A stretch of DNA of 64,000 nucleotides, from contig JBBCGI010000001.1 in assembly GCA_037200975.1 (NCBI GenBank), positions 3,865,716 to 3,929,715 on the forward strand, read 5' to 3'. Below the pieces are notes generated by a model. It had not been told where the DNA came from and did not search any database. It worked only from the letters and a program-made list of their open reading frames with translations. Origin of the DNA: Pseudomonadota bacterium (lineage in GTDB: Bacteria; Pseudomonadota; Gammaproteobacteria; Steroidobacterales; Steroidobacteraceae). Shown here piece by piece: positions 47,244-56,330 of this stretch; within the stretch, counting starts at the first letter, position 1, and the number at the start of each line of letters is the position of its first letter. The position numbers and the translations under genes are program-made.

Positions 47244-47962
47244 TGGCGCGCATGCGTATTACCGCCTGCTTGCTGCTGTCGCTCTGCGGCACCGCCGCGC
47301 TCGCCGCGCCGCCGAAACTTACGGAGGACGCGTTCCGCGAGACGATGAAGATCGCGCCACACGTGCGTATGGCGTACCGCGATCTTCAGTGCAAGCCCGT
47401 GAACTTTGATGGCTTCGCCGAGGCGATGCATGCGCCCGGCGCACACGCAGACGTCGATCGCTCGCCCGACGGTGCGGCGTTGACCATGACCGTGCGGCTG
47501 CGCGGTAACGTTTCGTGTCCTTCGCCGTATCCGCCGATCACCGAAATGCCACCGTTCGCGCTGCGGGATCTTTCCGGCAAGCGGGTGACGTCCGACAGCC
47601 TGCGCGGCAAACCGACGTTGATCAGTTTTTTCTTCTCGACCTGCAAGCCCTGCATTCTCGAAGTCGAGCCGCTCAATCGTTTCGCCGCGTCGCGGCCACA
47701 GATGAATTTCCTGGCGGTCACGTTCGACGATGCGAAGGAGACGCGGCAATTCGTGCAGCGTTTCGGCGTGAAGTGGCGGGTCGTTCCGGACGCGCGCGAT
47801 CTGATCGACCGCGTGCGCGTGAAGAATTACCCCACGCTGGCGTTGTTCGATGCGGACGGCCGGCTGCTCGGCATGAAGAAGGGTGGCGCCAGCGACGCGC
47901 TCGAAGCCGCGAACGTCGAGCCACAGGTGAAGCGCTGGGTAGACAGCTTGCTGCGGAGGTAA
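47243..47962 (+). CDS. Secreted thioredoxin-like protein
   Basis: A 239-residue protein with a signal peptide (MARMRITACLLLSLCGTAALA). A ~90-residue N-terminal region follows, then a TlpA/AhpC-TSA-like thioredoxin fold: PPFALRDLSGKRV, LISFFFSTCKPCILEVEP with the redox pair CKPC, and YPTLALFDADGRLLG. Expected to act in the periplasm in disulfide or haem-maturation redox chemistry. The stop codon lies inside the 68-bp palindrome that follows. Confidence 0.85.
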   Translation: MARMRITACLLLSLCGTAALAAPPKLTEDAFRETMKIAPHVRMAYRDLQCKPVNFDGFAEAMHAPGAHADVDRSPDGAALTMTVRLRGNVSCPSPYPPITEMPPFALRDLSGKRVTSDSLRGKPTLISFFFSTCKPCILEVEPLNRFAASRPQMNFLAVTFDDAKETRQFVQRFGVKWRVVPDARDLIDRVRVKNYPTLALFDADGRLLGMKKGGASDALEAANVEPQVKRWVDSLLRR

Positions 47963-48026
47963 AGGGGACATGCCTATTTATTGGAAAAAGGTCCCTTTTT
48001 CCAATAAATAGGCATGTCCCCTTTAC
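47959..48026. terminator. Near-perfect 68-bp palindrome between convergent genes
   Basis: Two perfect 33-bp arms (47959-47991 and 47994-48026) around a 2-base centre. The arm reads GTAAAGGGGACATGCCTATT onward. It contains the TAA stop of the thioredoxin-like gene on one strand and the TAA stop of the MFS gene on the other. It can form a hairpin in both transcripts, so bidirectional termination is likely. The sequence GGGGACATGCC recurs at 25066, which indicates a repeat family rather than a unique terminator; it resembles REP-type elements, but no RAYT transposase is in the window. Confidence 0.8.
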
Positions 48027-49279
48027 GCGGGGGCGGCGACGGTTCGTACGGGCGCTTCGCGGATCGGCAGATTGACGAACGCGGCGGCGAGCGCCAGCGC
48101 GATGTCCGCGTACCACATCCACGAATAGTCGCCGAACTTCACCAGCGCGATGCCGCCGAGCCAGGCGCCGAAGAATCCGCCGACCTGGTGTGTCAACGTT
48201 GCAAGGCCGAACAGCGTGGCGAGATACCGCACGCCGAACAACTTGCCGATCAGCCCGGCCGTCGGTGGCACCGTCGCGAGCCAGGTGAAGCCGAGTACGG
48301 CGGCGAACACGTAAAACGTGACCTCGGTCTTGGGCGCGGCCAGGTAGATGGCCACGGCAACGGCGCGCGAGAAGTACATCGCGAACAGCAGCCACTTCAT
48401 GCGCACCACGCCGCCGGCCCAGCCCGCCGTCAAACTACCGGCGACATTCGCGAGCCCGATGATGGAGATCGAAGCTGCGGCCACGGACGCCGGCAGTGCA
48501 CACAATTTCACTTCGCCCGGCAGGTGCGTCACGAGGAACGCGATGTGGAACCCGCAGGTGAAGAAGCCCGCGTGCAGGCACCAGTAGCTGCGGTCGCGCG
48601 CGGCGATCGCGAGCTGTTCGCGCAACGTGACCGTCTTTGCAATTGGCGCGCCGGCCGTCCCCGGGATCGCCGTGGCGTCGGCCTCGCGCTTGCGCAGCAG
48701 CGGCCGCGCCAGCGGAATGGTCGCGAGTGCCGTCACGGCCATCGTCCACATCGCCACCATCCAGCCAAACGTGCTGATGAGCAGCTGATTGAGCGGCGCG
48801 AACACGAACTGGCCCATGCTTCCGCCCGCATTGACGAACCCGGCGGCCACCGAACGATTCGAAGCCGGTACACGTTGCGCGACGACGCCGATCAGCACCG
48901 AAAAGCTGCCCGCGCCCGCGCCCGCCGCCGTCAGGACGCCAATGGTCGCGAGCAACATGAATTCATTGTGGGCGAACGGCGTCAGTGCCGTGCCGCCGGC
49001 CAACAGCAACGCGCCGATCAGCAGCACGCGGCCCGCGCCGTAGCGGTCCGCCATCGCGCCGAACGCCGGTTGCGCCACGCCCCACATGAGCTGGCCGATG
49101 GCCAACGCGAAACTCATCGCGGCGTAACCCACGCCCGTGGTCTCGATGATCGGCGCGATGTACAGCCCGAGCGACTGGCGCATCCCCATCGTGATCATGA
49201 GGATCGCGGCCGCGGCGGCCATGATGAGGATCATGCCGCGTTTCATTCCGGGCGCGGCCTCGGCGGAGGCTGCGCTCAC
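48023..49279 (-). CDS. Major facilitator superfamily transporter
   Basis: A 418-residue protein starting at GTG overlapping the cupin stop (GTGA). About 12 transmembrane helices; MFS signature-like loops include GAMADRYGAGRVLLIG between helices 2 and 3. The organisation (YIAPIIETTGVGYAAMSFAL, TRMRQSLGL-like start) resembles the oxalate/formate-antiporter-like or MCT-like MFS branch. Substrate unknown. Third gene of a LysR-cupin-MFS operon. Confidence 0.88.
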   Translation of the reverse strand: MSAASAEAAPGMKRGMILIMAAAAAILMITMGMRQSLGLYIAPIIETTGVGYAAMSFALAIGQLMWGVAQPAFGAMADRYGAGRVLLIGALLLAGGTALTPFAHNEFMLLATIGVLTAAGAGAGSFSVLIGVVAQRVPASNRSVAAGFVNAGGSMGQFVFAPLNQLLISTFGWMVAMWTMAVTALATIPLARPLLRKREADATAIPGTAGAPIAKTVTLREQLAIAARDRSYWCLHAGFFTCGFHIAFLVTHLPGEVKLCALPASVAAASISIIGLANVAGSLTAGWAGGVVRMKWLLFAMYFSRAVAVAIYLAAPKTEVTFYVFAAVLGFTWLATVPPTAGLIGKLFGVRYLATLFGLATLTHQVGGFFGAWLGGIALVKFGDYSWMWYADIALALAAAFVNLPIREAPVRTVAAPA

Positions 49280-49740
49280 TTCGACCCGCCGGGCTTGGGG
49301 CCCTCCTTGCCGGGCGACGTCCAGCGCAACACAAAGTAGCTAGCCTGCGTATCGCCCGCATTCCGCACGCCGTGCAGGTCGCCAGCGGCGAAGAAGATCA
49401 CCGAACCGGCTGGCGCCCGCTGCGTCGTGCCGTTGATGCTGGCCTCGAGCACGCCTTCGCGCACGAACATGAGCTCCTCGTCCGGGTGACGGTGCGGCGC
49501 ATGCAACGCGGTGCCGGGCTTCACCGTGGTGACGTGTGTCTCGAGCCTGTCCAGCGTGCGGGTGGCGGAGTCGAACACTGCGCGGCGTTCGCCGGTGGCC
49601 GTGGTTTCGACCGGCAGCGATTCCCAGGCATACACGCCGGAGTTCATGAGCTCGGGCTGCCTGGCCTGGCCTGCCAGCACGGTTGCGGCAATTCCAATTC
49701 CAAGGCCCAGCGCGAAAATCGGATAGTCACGGCGAATCAT
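49276..49740 (-). CDS. Cupin-domain protein with N-terminal membrane anchor
   Basis: A 154-residue protein. An N-terminal hydrophobic segment (IFALGLGIGIAATVLAGQA) suggests a signal anchor or signal peptide. The cupin motif 1 is HAPHRHPDEELMFVREG (metal His/Glu) and motif 2 is VIFFAAGDLHGVRNAG. Single-domain cupins bind metals or small ligands. It overlaps the LysR gene upstream and the MFS gene downstream by 4 bp each, so all three are translationally coupled. Confidence 0.85.
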   Translation of the reverse strand: MIRRDYPIFALGLGIGIAATVLAGQARQPELMNSGVYAWESLPVETTATGERRAVFDSATRTLDRLETHVTTVKPGTALHAPHRHPDEELMFVREGVLEASINGTTQRAPAGSVIFFAAGDLHGVRNAGDTQASYFVLRWTSPGKEGPKPGGSK

Positions 49741-50633
49741 GCGTCTTCACTCCCTGATGAAGTTTCCTCGAACACCTGGACGAGATGATCCGCGACCGCG
49801 CGCACTCGCGCCAGCCGCGCGACGTCCGGGCGCATCAACATCCACAGTTCGCGCGGCGGCGGCTGCTCGGCGAAATCCAGCGGCGTGAGCCCGCCCGAGG
49901 TGCGCGCCAGCAGCGCCGGCAACAGTGCCACGTCCACGCCAGCCCGGGCCGCCGCGGCCTGCGCGGTCTGGCTGTTCGAATGCAACACCACGCGTTTGCC
50001 CGCCATGAATCGTTTTGCCCACGCAGCTTCCGGCACGTACTCGCTCGCGTCGTCGAAAGCGATGAATGCCGGTTGCGCGCCGGTGGCGAGATTCGCCGCG
50101 TATTCCGGCGACGCGTAGAAACCGTATGCGAGCGTGGCGACGCGACGCGCGACCAGTTCGCCCGAGGCGGGGCGTGCCAGGCGCAGCGCGATTTCCGCTT
50201 CGCGTCGCGCCAGGCTCAGGTTGCGCGAGGTCGCGACCAGCTCGAGCTGCAGTTGCGGATGCAGTACCTGCAACGGCGCCAGGCGTTCCGCCAGGAATCC
50301 GTCGGCGAATACGCGCGCGATGGTGACGCGCACCAGGCCCGCGATCGTGCTTGCAGCTTCTCGACGTTCCATCAACGCACAGGCCGCCATTTCCATCTGC
50401 GCGGCTTCCGCGAGCGCGATGGCGCCGGTCGAGTTCAACGAAAACCCGTGGGCATTACGCGAGAACAGCGGTTGTCCGAGCGTCGATTCGAGGTTGGCGA
50501 GCCGGCGCGCGACGGTCGCGTGCGTCACCTTGAGGCTGCGAGCCGTTCCGGCCAGCGTGCCGTGGCGCGCCAACGCGCCGAAGAAACGCACGTCTTCCCA
50601 ATCGAGGCTGGCGGTTCGTTTCTTGTCGGTCAT
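49737..50633 (-). CDS. LysR family transcriptional regulator
   Basis: A 298-residue protein starting MTDKKRTASLDWEDVRFFGA. The N-terminal helix-turn-helix is GTLAGTARSLKVTHATVARRL, followed by the periplasmic-binding-fold effector domain. It is divergent from the isochorismatase-like gene (106-bp gap), the standard arrangement for a LysR regulator and its target. It is also first in the operon with the cupin and MFS genes. Confidence 0.92.
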   Translation of the reverse strand: MTDKKRTASLDWEDVRFFGALARHGTLAGTARSLKVTHATVARRLANLESTLGQPLFSRNAHGFSLNSTGAIALAEAAQMEMAACALMERREAASTIAGLVRVTIARVFADGFLAERLAPLQVLHPQLQLELVATSRNLSLARREAEIALRLARPASGELVARRVATLAYGFYASPEYAANLATGAQPAFIAFDDASEYVPEAAWAKRFMAGKRVVLHSNSQTAQAAAARAGVDVALLPALLARTSGGLTPLDFAEQPPPRELWMLMRPDVARLARVRAVADHLVQVFEETSSGSEDA

Positions 50634-50739
50634 CGTGAATTTTTGTGGAATTCCGTCGTGTTTTGTGCGGCGGTACTTTGAGCGGGCGCATCCAGGCAAA
50701 CAAACAACTCTTCTAATCCATCGTTAAGAGGAACCAGTC

Positions 50740-51372
50740 ATGACCGCGAAGCCCATGCCCCAGACTCTCGCCCGGATCGGCGGCCTGTCGCCGCTGCCCA
50801 GCCATCCCGCCAGCTCCGTCCTGCTCATGATCGATCCGCAACGCGAATACACCACCGGGCTGCTGCCGTTACACGGCATCGATGCGGCGGTGGAAGAGGG
50901 CGCGCGCCTGCTGGCCTTCGCGCGCGTTGCGGGCATGCCGGTGATTCATGTACTGCATCGCAGCCGCCCCGGCGCTGCCGTGTTCGCGCCCGACAGCGAC
51001 GGCGCGCGTTTCATTCCGGAGCTGGAGCCGGTCGCGGGAGAAACGGCGCTGGTGAAATCCCTGCCAAACGCCTTCGCCGGCACCGAGCTCACAACCCACA
51101 TTCATGCCACGGGACGCACCGAAATCGTGATCGCGGGTTTCGCGACCCACATGTGCGTGAGCGCGACGGCACGTTCGGCGCTGGATCACGGCTTCCGCTC
51201 GACCGTGGTGGCGGGGGCGACCGCGACGCGTGACCTGCCGCACCCTTTTGGCGCCGGTGTCACGTCCGCGGAAATCATCCTGGCCGGCACTCTCGCGGCT
51301 TTGTCTGACCGATTTTCCGTGGTGATTCAGGACACTGCGGCATTGTCGAGGCCCTCCGGCCAGGCCGCCTGA
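50740..51372 (+). CDS. Isochorismatase-like cysteine hydrolase
   Basis: A 210-residue protein with an AGAGGA site. The catalytic triad of the family is visible: Asp in VLLMIDPQREY, Lys in ALVKSLPNAF and Cys in FATHMCVSATARSA. Family members hydrolyse isochorismate, nicotinamide, N-carbamoyl compounds and others. Substrate unknown here. Probably regulated by the divergent LysR protein. Confidence 0.9.
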   Translation: MTAKPMPQTLARIGGLSPLPSHPASSVLLMIDPQREYTTGLLPLHGIDAAVEEGARLLAFARVAGMPVIHVLHRSRPGAAVFAPDSDGARFIPELEPVAGETALVKSLPNAFAGTELTTHIHATGRTEIVIAGFATHMCVSATARSALDHGFRSTVVAGATATRDLPHPFGAGVTSAEIILAGTLAALSDRFSVVIQDTAALSRPSGQAA

Positions 51373-51387
51373 ACGTGACCTGGCACA

Positions 51388-51427
51388 TGCCCATGCAATA
51401 GTTGCCTTGACAACTATTGCATGGGCA
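51388..51427. promoter_or_regulatory. Palindromic operator (probable MarR site) overlapping a promoter
   Basis: Perfect 17-bp arms TGCCCATGCAATAGTTG (51388-51404) and CAACTATTGCATGGGCA (51411-51427) with a 6-bp centre. A TTGACA hexamer (51407-51412) lies in the centre, so a regulator bound here would block RNA polymerase. It is 43 bp before the MarR start. The core ATAGTTG-N6-CAACTAT has the size and symmetry of MarR-family operators, and autoregulation of the MarR-efflux operon is likely. It could also act as a terminator hairpin for the upstream gene. Confidence 0.7.
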
Positions 51428-51469
51428 GTCAAAACTGCGCGCCCCCGAAACCCCGTATCGCGAACCCCC

Positions 51470-51964
51470 ATGGCAGCCACCGCCCGCCGGATCCGTGTGA
51501 ACACCGATCCCGTCCCGCCCAGCGAGGACAACGCGCACCGCATGATCTGCCGGCAGATCAAGCAGGTGACGAGTTCGCTGGTGCGGCGCATCGACGAACA
51601 CATGCAGCCGCTCGAATTGACCGGCATGCAATGGGAACCCGTGATGATGTTGTGGCTCAAACGTGCGGACACGGTTGCCGGACTGGCGCGTGTCAGCCAG
51701 ATGGGTTTCCCCGCGATGACGCGCATGCTCGACCGGCTCGAGGAAAAAGAACTGCTGCGCCGCGAGCGCAGCGAACTCGACCGCCGCGTCGTGAACCTGC
51801 ACCTGACCCCGAAGGGCAAGAAGATCGCCTCGAAGATCTGGCCCATCGTGGTGGAAGGGATGCACGTACATCTGGACGGATTCAAGAAAGACGAACTCGC
51901 GCAATTAAACGATTTTCTCGCTCGAATGATCGCCAATGGAGCACGTGATGCTGAAAAGCAATAA
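51470..51964 (+). CDS. MarR family transcriptional regulator
   Basis: A 164-residue winged-helix regulator (start MAATARRIRVNTD; a TTG further upstream falls inside the palindrome and is unlikely). It contains MQWEPVMMLWLKRADTVAGL, ARVSQMGFPAMTRMLDRLEE and the wing LLRRERSELDRRVVNLHLTPKGK, the DxRxxxLxLT-type MarR signature. It is first in the operon with an RND pump and overlaps the adaptor gene by 17 bp. Expected to repress the pump until a ligand binds. Confidence 0.93.
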   Translation: MAATARRIRVNTDPVPPSEDNAHRMICRQIKQVTSSLVRRIDEHMQPLELTGMQWEPVMMLWLKRADTVAGLARVSQMGFPAMTRMLDRLEEKELLRRERSELDRRVVNLHLTPKGKKIASKIWPIVVEGMHVHLDGFKKDELAQLNDFLARMIANGARDAEKQ

Positions 51965-53129
51965 GAAGCCGGCGCTGGCCGGGTTGTTGGTGGCCGCGGC
52001 ATTACTCGCCGCCTGCGCGAAGGATGCGGGCGGTCCGCCACCGCCGCCGGAAGTCACCGTCATCACGCTGCAGCCGCGCGCCATCTCGATCACCGATCAA
52101 TTGCCGGGCCGCACCACCGCGTTCCGCGTCGCCGAAGTACGTCCGCAGGTCACGGGCATCGTGAAGAAGCGCCTGTTCACCGAAGGTGGCGAAGTGCAGG
52201 CGGGGCAGCAGCTCTACCAGATCGATCCGGGCAGTTATCGCGCCACGCTCAATTCCGCGGAAGCGGCCTTGCAACGTGCCGAAGCGCAGGCCGTGAGTGC
52301 CCGGCTGCTGCAGGAGCGTTATGGACCGCTGATCGCCGCGAACGCGGTTTCCAAGCAGGAGAACGACGACGCCATCGCCGCGCGGGCGCGCGCCGAAGCG
52401 GACGTGGCTGCGGCCCGGGCGCAGGTCGAAAATGCGCGCATCAACGTCGTCTATACGCAGGTGCTGTCGCCCATCACGGGCCGCATCGGGCGCGCGCTCG
52501 TGACCGAAGGCGCGCTGGTCACCTCCGAGCAGCCGAGCCCGCTCGCGACCGTGCAGCAGCTCGACCCTATCTACGTGGACATCACGCAGTCGAGCACCGA
52601 GATGCTGCGCCTGCAGCGCCAGCTGGCGAGCGGCGAGCTGGTCAAGACCGAAGACAACCAGGCTGAAGTCGGGCTGACGCTCGAAGACGGCACGGCCTAC
52701 GCCCAGCGCGGCAAACTCAAGGTGTCCGAAGTCTCGGTAGACCCGGGCACCGGTTCCGTCGTGCTGCGCGCGGTGTTCCCGAATCCGAAGCGAGAGCTGC
52801 TGCCCGGCATGTTCGTGCGCGCGCAGCTGACGCGCGGTACACGTTCGGCCGCGCTGCTGGTGCCGCAGCGCGGCGTCACGCGCAACCCGAAAGGTGATGC
52901 CACCGTGCTCGTGGTCGACAAGGAAGACAAGGTCGCGGAGAAAGTCGTGATTGCCGATCGCGCCATCAACGGCGAATGGCTGATCACCGCCGGACTCGAA
53001 GCCGGCGAACGCGTGATCGTCGACGGCCTGCAGAAGGCCAAGCCCGGTTCGCAGGTCAAGCCGATCCCGGCGGGCGAGGCGAACGCGACCCTGCAGGCGG
53101 AAACGCCCGCCGAAGTCGTGAAGCGCTGA
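51948..53129 (+). CDS. RND efflux periplasmic adaptor (AcrA/MexA type)
   Basis: A 393-residue lipoprotein. The ATG at 51948 has a GGAG site inside the MarR coding end. Lipobox LLAACAK. Barrel-sandwich halves (VRPQVTGIVKKRLFTEGGEV and VLSPITGRIGRALVTEGALV), a helical hairpin (~95-165) and beta-barrel/MP domains (VLRAVFPNPKRELLPGMFVR) follow in order. It bridges the RND pump and outer-membrane channel across the periplasm. Confidence 0.93.
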   Translation: MLKSNKKPALAGLLVAAALLAACAKDAGGPPPPPEVTVITLQPRAISITDQLPGRTTAFRVAEVRPQVTGIVKKRLFTEGGEVQAGQQLYQIDPGSYRATLNSAEAALQRAEAQAVSARLLQERYGPLIAANAVSKQENDDAIAARARAEADVAAARAQVENARINVVYTQVLSPITGRIGRALVTEGALVTSEQPSPLATVQQLDPIYVDITQSSTEMLRLQRQLASGELVKTEDNQAEVGLTLEDGTAYAQRGKLKVSEVSVDPGTGSVVLRAVFPNPKRELLPGMFVRAQLTRGTRSAALLVPQRGVTRNPKGDATVLVVDKEDKVAEKVVIADRAINGEWLITAGLEAGERVIVDGLQKAKPGSQVKPIPAGEANATLQAETPAEVVKR

Positions 53130-53153
53130 ATACGGGGTAGTTAGAGGTTTTCC

Positions 53154-56100
53154 ATGCTGTCGCGTTTCTTCATCGACCGTCCGATCTTCGCCTGGGTCAT
53201 CGCGATCATCATCATGATCACCGGTGTGCTCGCGGTGTTCACGTTGCCCATCCGGCAGTACCCGGCCATCGCTCCGCCGCAGATCGGCATCCAGCTGAAC
53301 TACGCCGGTGCTTCGGCGCAGACCGTGCAGGACACGGTGGTGCAGGTCATCGAGCAGCAGATGAACGGCATCGACAACCTCGACTACATCAACGCCGAGA
53401 GCAACGCCGACGGCTCGGCGGTCATGACGCTGACGTTCGCGCAGGGCACGGTGCCCGACACCGCGCAGGTGCAGGTGCAGAACAAGCTGCAGCTGGCGCT
53501 GCCGCTGCTGCCGCAGGAAGTCCAGCAGGCCGGCATCCGCGTGAACAAACCGGCGCGCAACTTCCTCATCGTGCTCGGGTTCATTTCGAACGACGGCAGC
53601 ATGTCGAACGAGGATCTGACCGACTACGTCGCGAGCAACCTGCAGGACCCGCTCAACCGCACCAAGGGCGTGGGCGACGTGACGATCTTCGGCTCGCAGT
53701 ACGCGATGCGCATCTGGGTGGACCCCGCCAAGCTCAACAATTTCGGCCTCACCACCGGCGACGTGGTCGCGGCGATCCGCGCGCAGAACGTGCAGGTCTC
53801 GGTCGGCGCACTCGGCGGCCTGCCGGCGACGGCGGGGCAGGCGATCAACGCCAGCATCATCGGCCCGACGCGTTTCTCCACGCCCGAAGAATTCCGCGAC
53901 ATCCTGCTGCGCGTGAATCCGGACGGATCGCAGGTGCGCGTCGGCGACGTGGCGCGCGTCTCGCTCAACGCCGAGAGTTACACCCGCGATACCAAGTACA
54001 ACGGAAAACCCGCCGCCGGTGTCGCCATCCGCCTCGCGATCGGGCAGAACGCGCTCGACACCGTCAAGGGCATCCACGAGACGCTCGACCGCCTGGCGCC
54101 GTTCTTCCCGCGCAGCTTCGAGGTGGTCTATCCACTGGACACGACGCCGTTCGTGCGCACCTCGATCAAGGAAGTGGTCAAGACGCTGTTCGAAGCGGTG
54201 GTGCTGGTCTTCCTCGTGATGTACCTGTTCCTGCAGAACGCGCGCGCCACGCTGATTCCGACCATCGCGGTGCCCGTGGTGCTGCTCGGTACGTTCGGCA
54301 TCCTCGCGGCGTTCGGCTTCTCCATCAACACGCTGACGATGTTCGGCATGGCGCTTTCCATTGGCCTGCTGGTCGACGACGCCATCGTGGTCGTGGAAAA
54401 CGTCGAACGCGTGATGGCGGAGGAAGGCCTGCCGCCGCGCGAGGCGACGCGCAAATCCATGGACCAGATCACGGGCGCGCTGGTCGCCATCGCGCTGGTG
54501 CTCGCCGCGGTGTTCGTGCCGATGGCGTTCTTCGGCGGTTCCATCGGCGTCATCTACCGGCAGTTCTCGATCACGCTGGTGTCGGCCATGAGCCTGTCGG
54601 TGCTGGTGGCGCTGGTGCTGACCCCGGCGCTGTGCGCCACCATCCTGAAGCCGCTGCCGCCGTCGGGTCACGTCGAGCACAAGGGCTTCTTCAAGTGGTT
54701 CAACAACCGCTTCGATGCCGGACGCAACCAGCACGAACGCGGCCTCGCCGCGATGCTGCGCCGCCCGGGCCGTTCGATGCTGGTGTATCTCGGCATGGTG
54801 CTCGTGGTCGCGCTGCTGTTCGGCAGGATCCCGACCTCGTTCCTGCCGCAGGAAGATCCCGGCTTCATGTACGGCCAGGTGCAGACGCCACCCGGCGCCT
54901 CGAAAGAGCGCACCCAGGCAGTGCTCGACCAGGCGCAGGAGTATCTATCTACCCAGGAGAAGGATTCGGTCGAGGGCGTGTTGACGGTGGCGGGATTCAA
55001 CTTCGCCGGCACCGGCCAGAACTCCGGCCTGCTCTTCATCAAGCTGCGCGACTGGGACGAGCGCACCGACAGCTCACAGCAGGTCGGCGCCATCCTCGCG
55101 CGCGCGAACAAGTACTTTTCCAGCATCAAGGAAGGCAACGTGATCGCGGTGCCGCCACCGGCGGTGCTCGAGCTCGGCAACACCGCCGGCTTCGACATGA
55201 TGCTGCAGGACCGCGGCGGCCTCGGCCACGACGCCTTCCTCGCCGCGCGCAATCAGTTGCTGGGCGAGGCCGCCAAGAATCCGCTGCTCGCCGGCGTGCG
55301 CCCGAACGGCGTCGAGGACGCACCGCAGTTCAAGCTGCAGATCGACCGCGAGAAGGCGAGCGCGCTCGGCGTATCGATCACCGACATCAACCAGACGCTG
55401 CAGACCGGCTGGGCGTCCACCTACGTCAACGACTTCATCGATCGCGGCCGCGTCAAACGCGTGTACGTGCAGGGCGACCCACAGTCGCGCATGCAGCCCG
55501 AGGACATGAACCGCTGGTACGTGCGCAACAAGGACGGCGGCATGGTGCCGTTCTCCGCGTTCGGCACGGGTGAATGGACCTACGGTCCGCAGAAACTCGT
55601 GCGCTTCAACGGCGTGCCCGCATACCAGATCCAGGGCGCGCCCGCGCCGGGCCGCAGCTCGGGTGAGGCCATGGACGCGATGGAAGCCATCGTCGCCAAA
55701 CTACCGGCGGGCACCGGCTTTGAATGGAACGGGCTGTCGTACGAGGAAAAGAAATCCGGCTCGCAGGCGCCGCTGCTGTATGCGTTGTCGCTCGCCATCG
55801 TGTTCCTGTGCCTCGCGGCGTTGTACGAAAGCTGGTCGATTCCGGCCACGGTGCTCCTGGTGGTGCCGCTCGGCGTGCTCGGCGCGGTCATCGCCACGCT
55901 GGCGCGCAGCCTCACCAACGACGCCTATTTCCAGGTCGGCCTGCTCGTCACCATCGGCCTTGCGGCCAAGAGCGCGATCCTGATCGTGGAATTCGCCAAG
56001 GAGAATTTCGACCGTGGCATGGGCCTGGTCGATTCGGTGATGCACGCCACCAAGCAGCGCCTGCGGCCCATCCTCATGACCTCGCTGGCGTTCATGTTCG

Positions 56101-56330
56101 GCGTGTTGCCGTTGGCCATCGCCAGCGGCGCCGGATCCGGCGCGCAGCACGCGGTCGGCACGGGCGTCATCGGCGGCATGCTCGCGTCGACCTTCCTGGC
56201 GGTGTTCTTCGTGCCGGTGTTCTTCGTGGTGATCCTGCGCAGGTTCAAGGTGAAACCCGTGACCATGAAAGTCGAGGAGGCGACCGCGGACTTGCCGTTC
56301 TCGGATTCGGACCGGGCGGGTGCGACGTGA
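53154..56330 (+). CDS. RND efflux inner-membrane transporter (AcrB/MexB type, HAE1)
   Basis: A 1058-residue protein with 12 predicted transmembrane helices and two large periplasmic loops. It starts [18 protein letters not shown], and the proton-relay helix [20 protein letters not shown] has the paired aspartates. [17 protein letters not shown] lies near the C-terminus, where the relay Lys is expected. Substrate-cleft sequences cannot be matched to drugs by reading. An AGAGG site precedes it, and the outer-membrane channel gene overlaps its stop. Confidence 0.95.
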   Translation: MLSRFFIDRPIFAWVIAIIIMITGVLAVFTLPIRQYPAIAPPQIGIQLNYAGASAQTVQDTVVQVIEQQMNGIDNLDYINAESNADGSAVMTLTFAQGTVPDTAQVQVQNKLQLALPLLPQEVQQAGIRVNKPARNFLIVLGFISNDGSMSNEDLTDYVASNLQDPLNRTKGVGDVTIFGSQYAMRIWVDPAKLNNFGLTTGDVVAAIRAQNVQVSVGALGGLPATAGQAINASIIGPTRFSTPEEFRDILLRVNPDGSQVRVGDVARVSLNAESYTRDTKYNGKPAAGVAIRLAIGQNALDTVKGIHETLDRLAPFFPRSFEVVYPLDTTPFVRTSIKEVVKTLFEAVVLVFLVMYLFLQNARATLIPTIAVPVVLLGTFGILAAFGFSINTLTMFGMALSIGLLVDDAIVVVENVERVMAEEGLPPREATRKSMDQITGALVAIALVLAAVFVPMAFFGGSIGVIYRQFSITLVSAMSLSVLVALVLTPALCATILKPLPPSGHVEHKGFFKWFNNRFDAGRNQHERGLAAMLRRPGRSMLVYLGMVLVVALLFGRIPTSFLPQEDPGFMYGQVQTPPGASKERTQAVLDQAQEYLSTQEKDSVEGVLTVAGFNFAGTGQNSGLLFIKLRDWDERTDSSQQVGAILARANKYFSSIKEGNVIAVPPPAVLELGNTAGFDMMLQDRGGLGHDAFLAARNQLLGEAAKNPLLAGVRPNGVEDAPQFKLQIDREKASALGVSITDINQTLQTGWASTYVNDFIDRGRVKRVYVQGDPQSRMQPEDMNRWYVRNKDGGMVPFSAFGTGEWTYGPQKLVRFNGVPAYQIQGAPAPGRSSGEAMDAMEAIVAKLPAGTGFEWNGLSYEEKKSGSQAPLLYALSLAIVFLCLAALYESWSIPATVLLVVPLGVLGAVIATLARSLTNDAYFQVGLLVTIGLAAKSAILIVEFAKENFDRGMGLVDSVMHATKQRLRPILMTSLAFMFGVLPLAIASGAGSGAQHAVGTGVIGGMLASTFLAVFFVPVFFVVILRRFKVKPVTMKVEEATADLPFSDSDRAGAT

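Noticed and set aside
52002-54734. 910-residue open frame on the minus strand opposite the efflux genes
   Set aside because: It is fully antisense to two strongly supported RND genes, and its Arg/His/Asp-rich composition is typical of GC-rich antisense frames.
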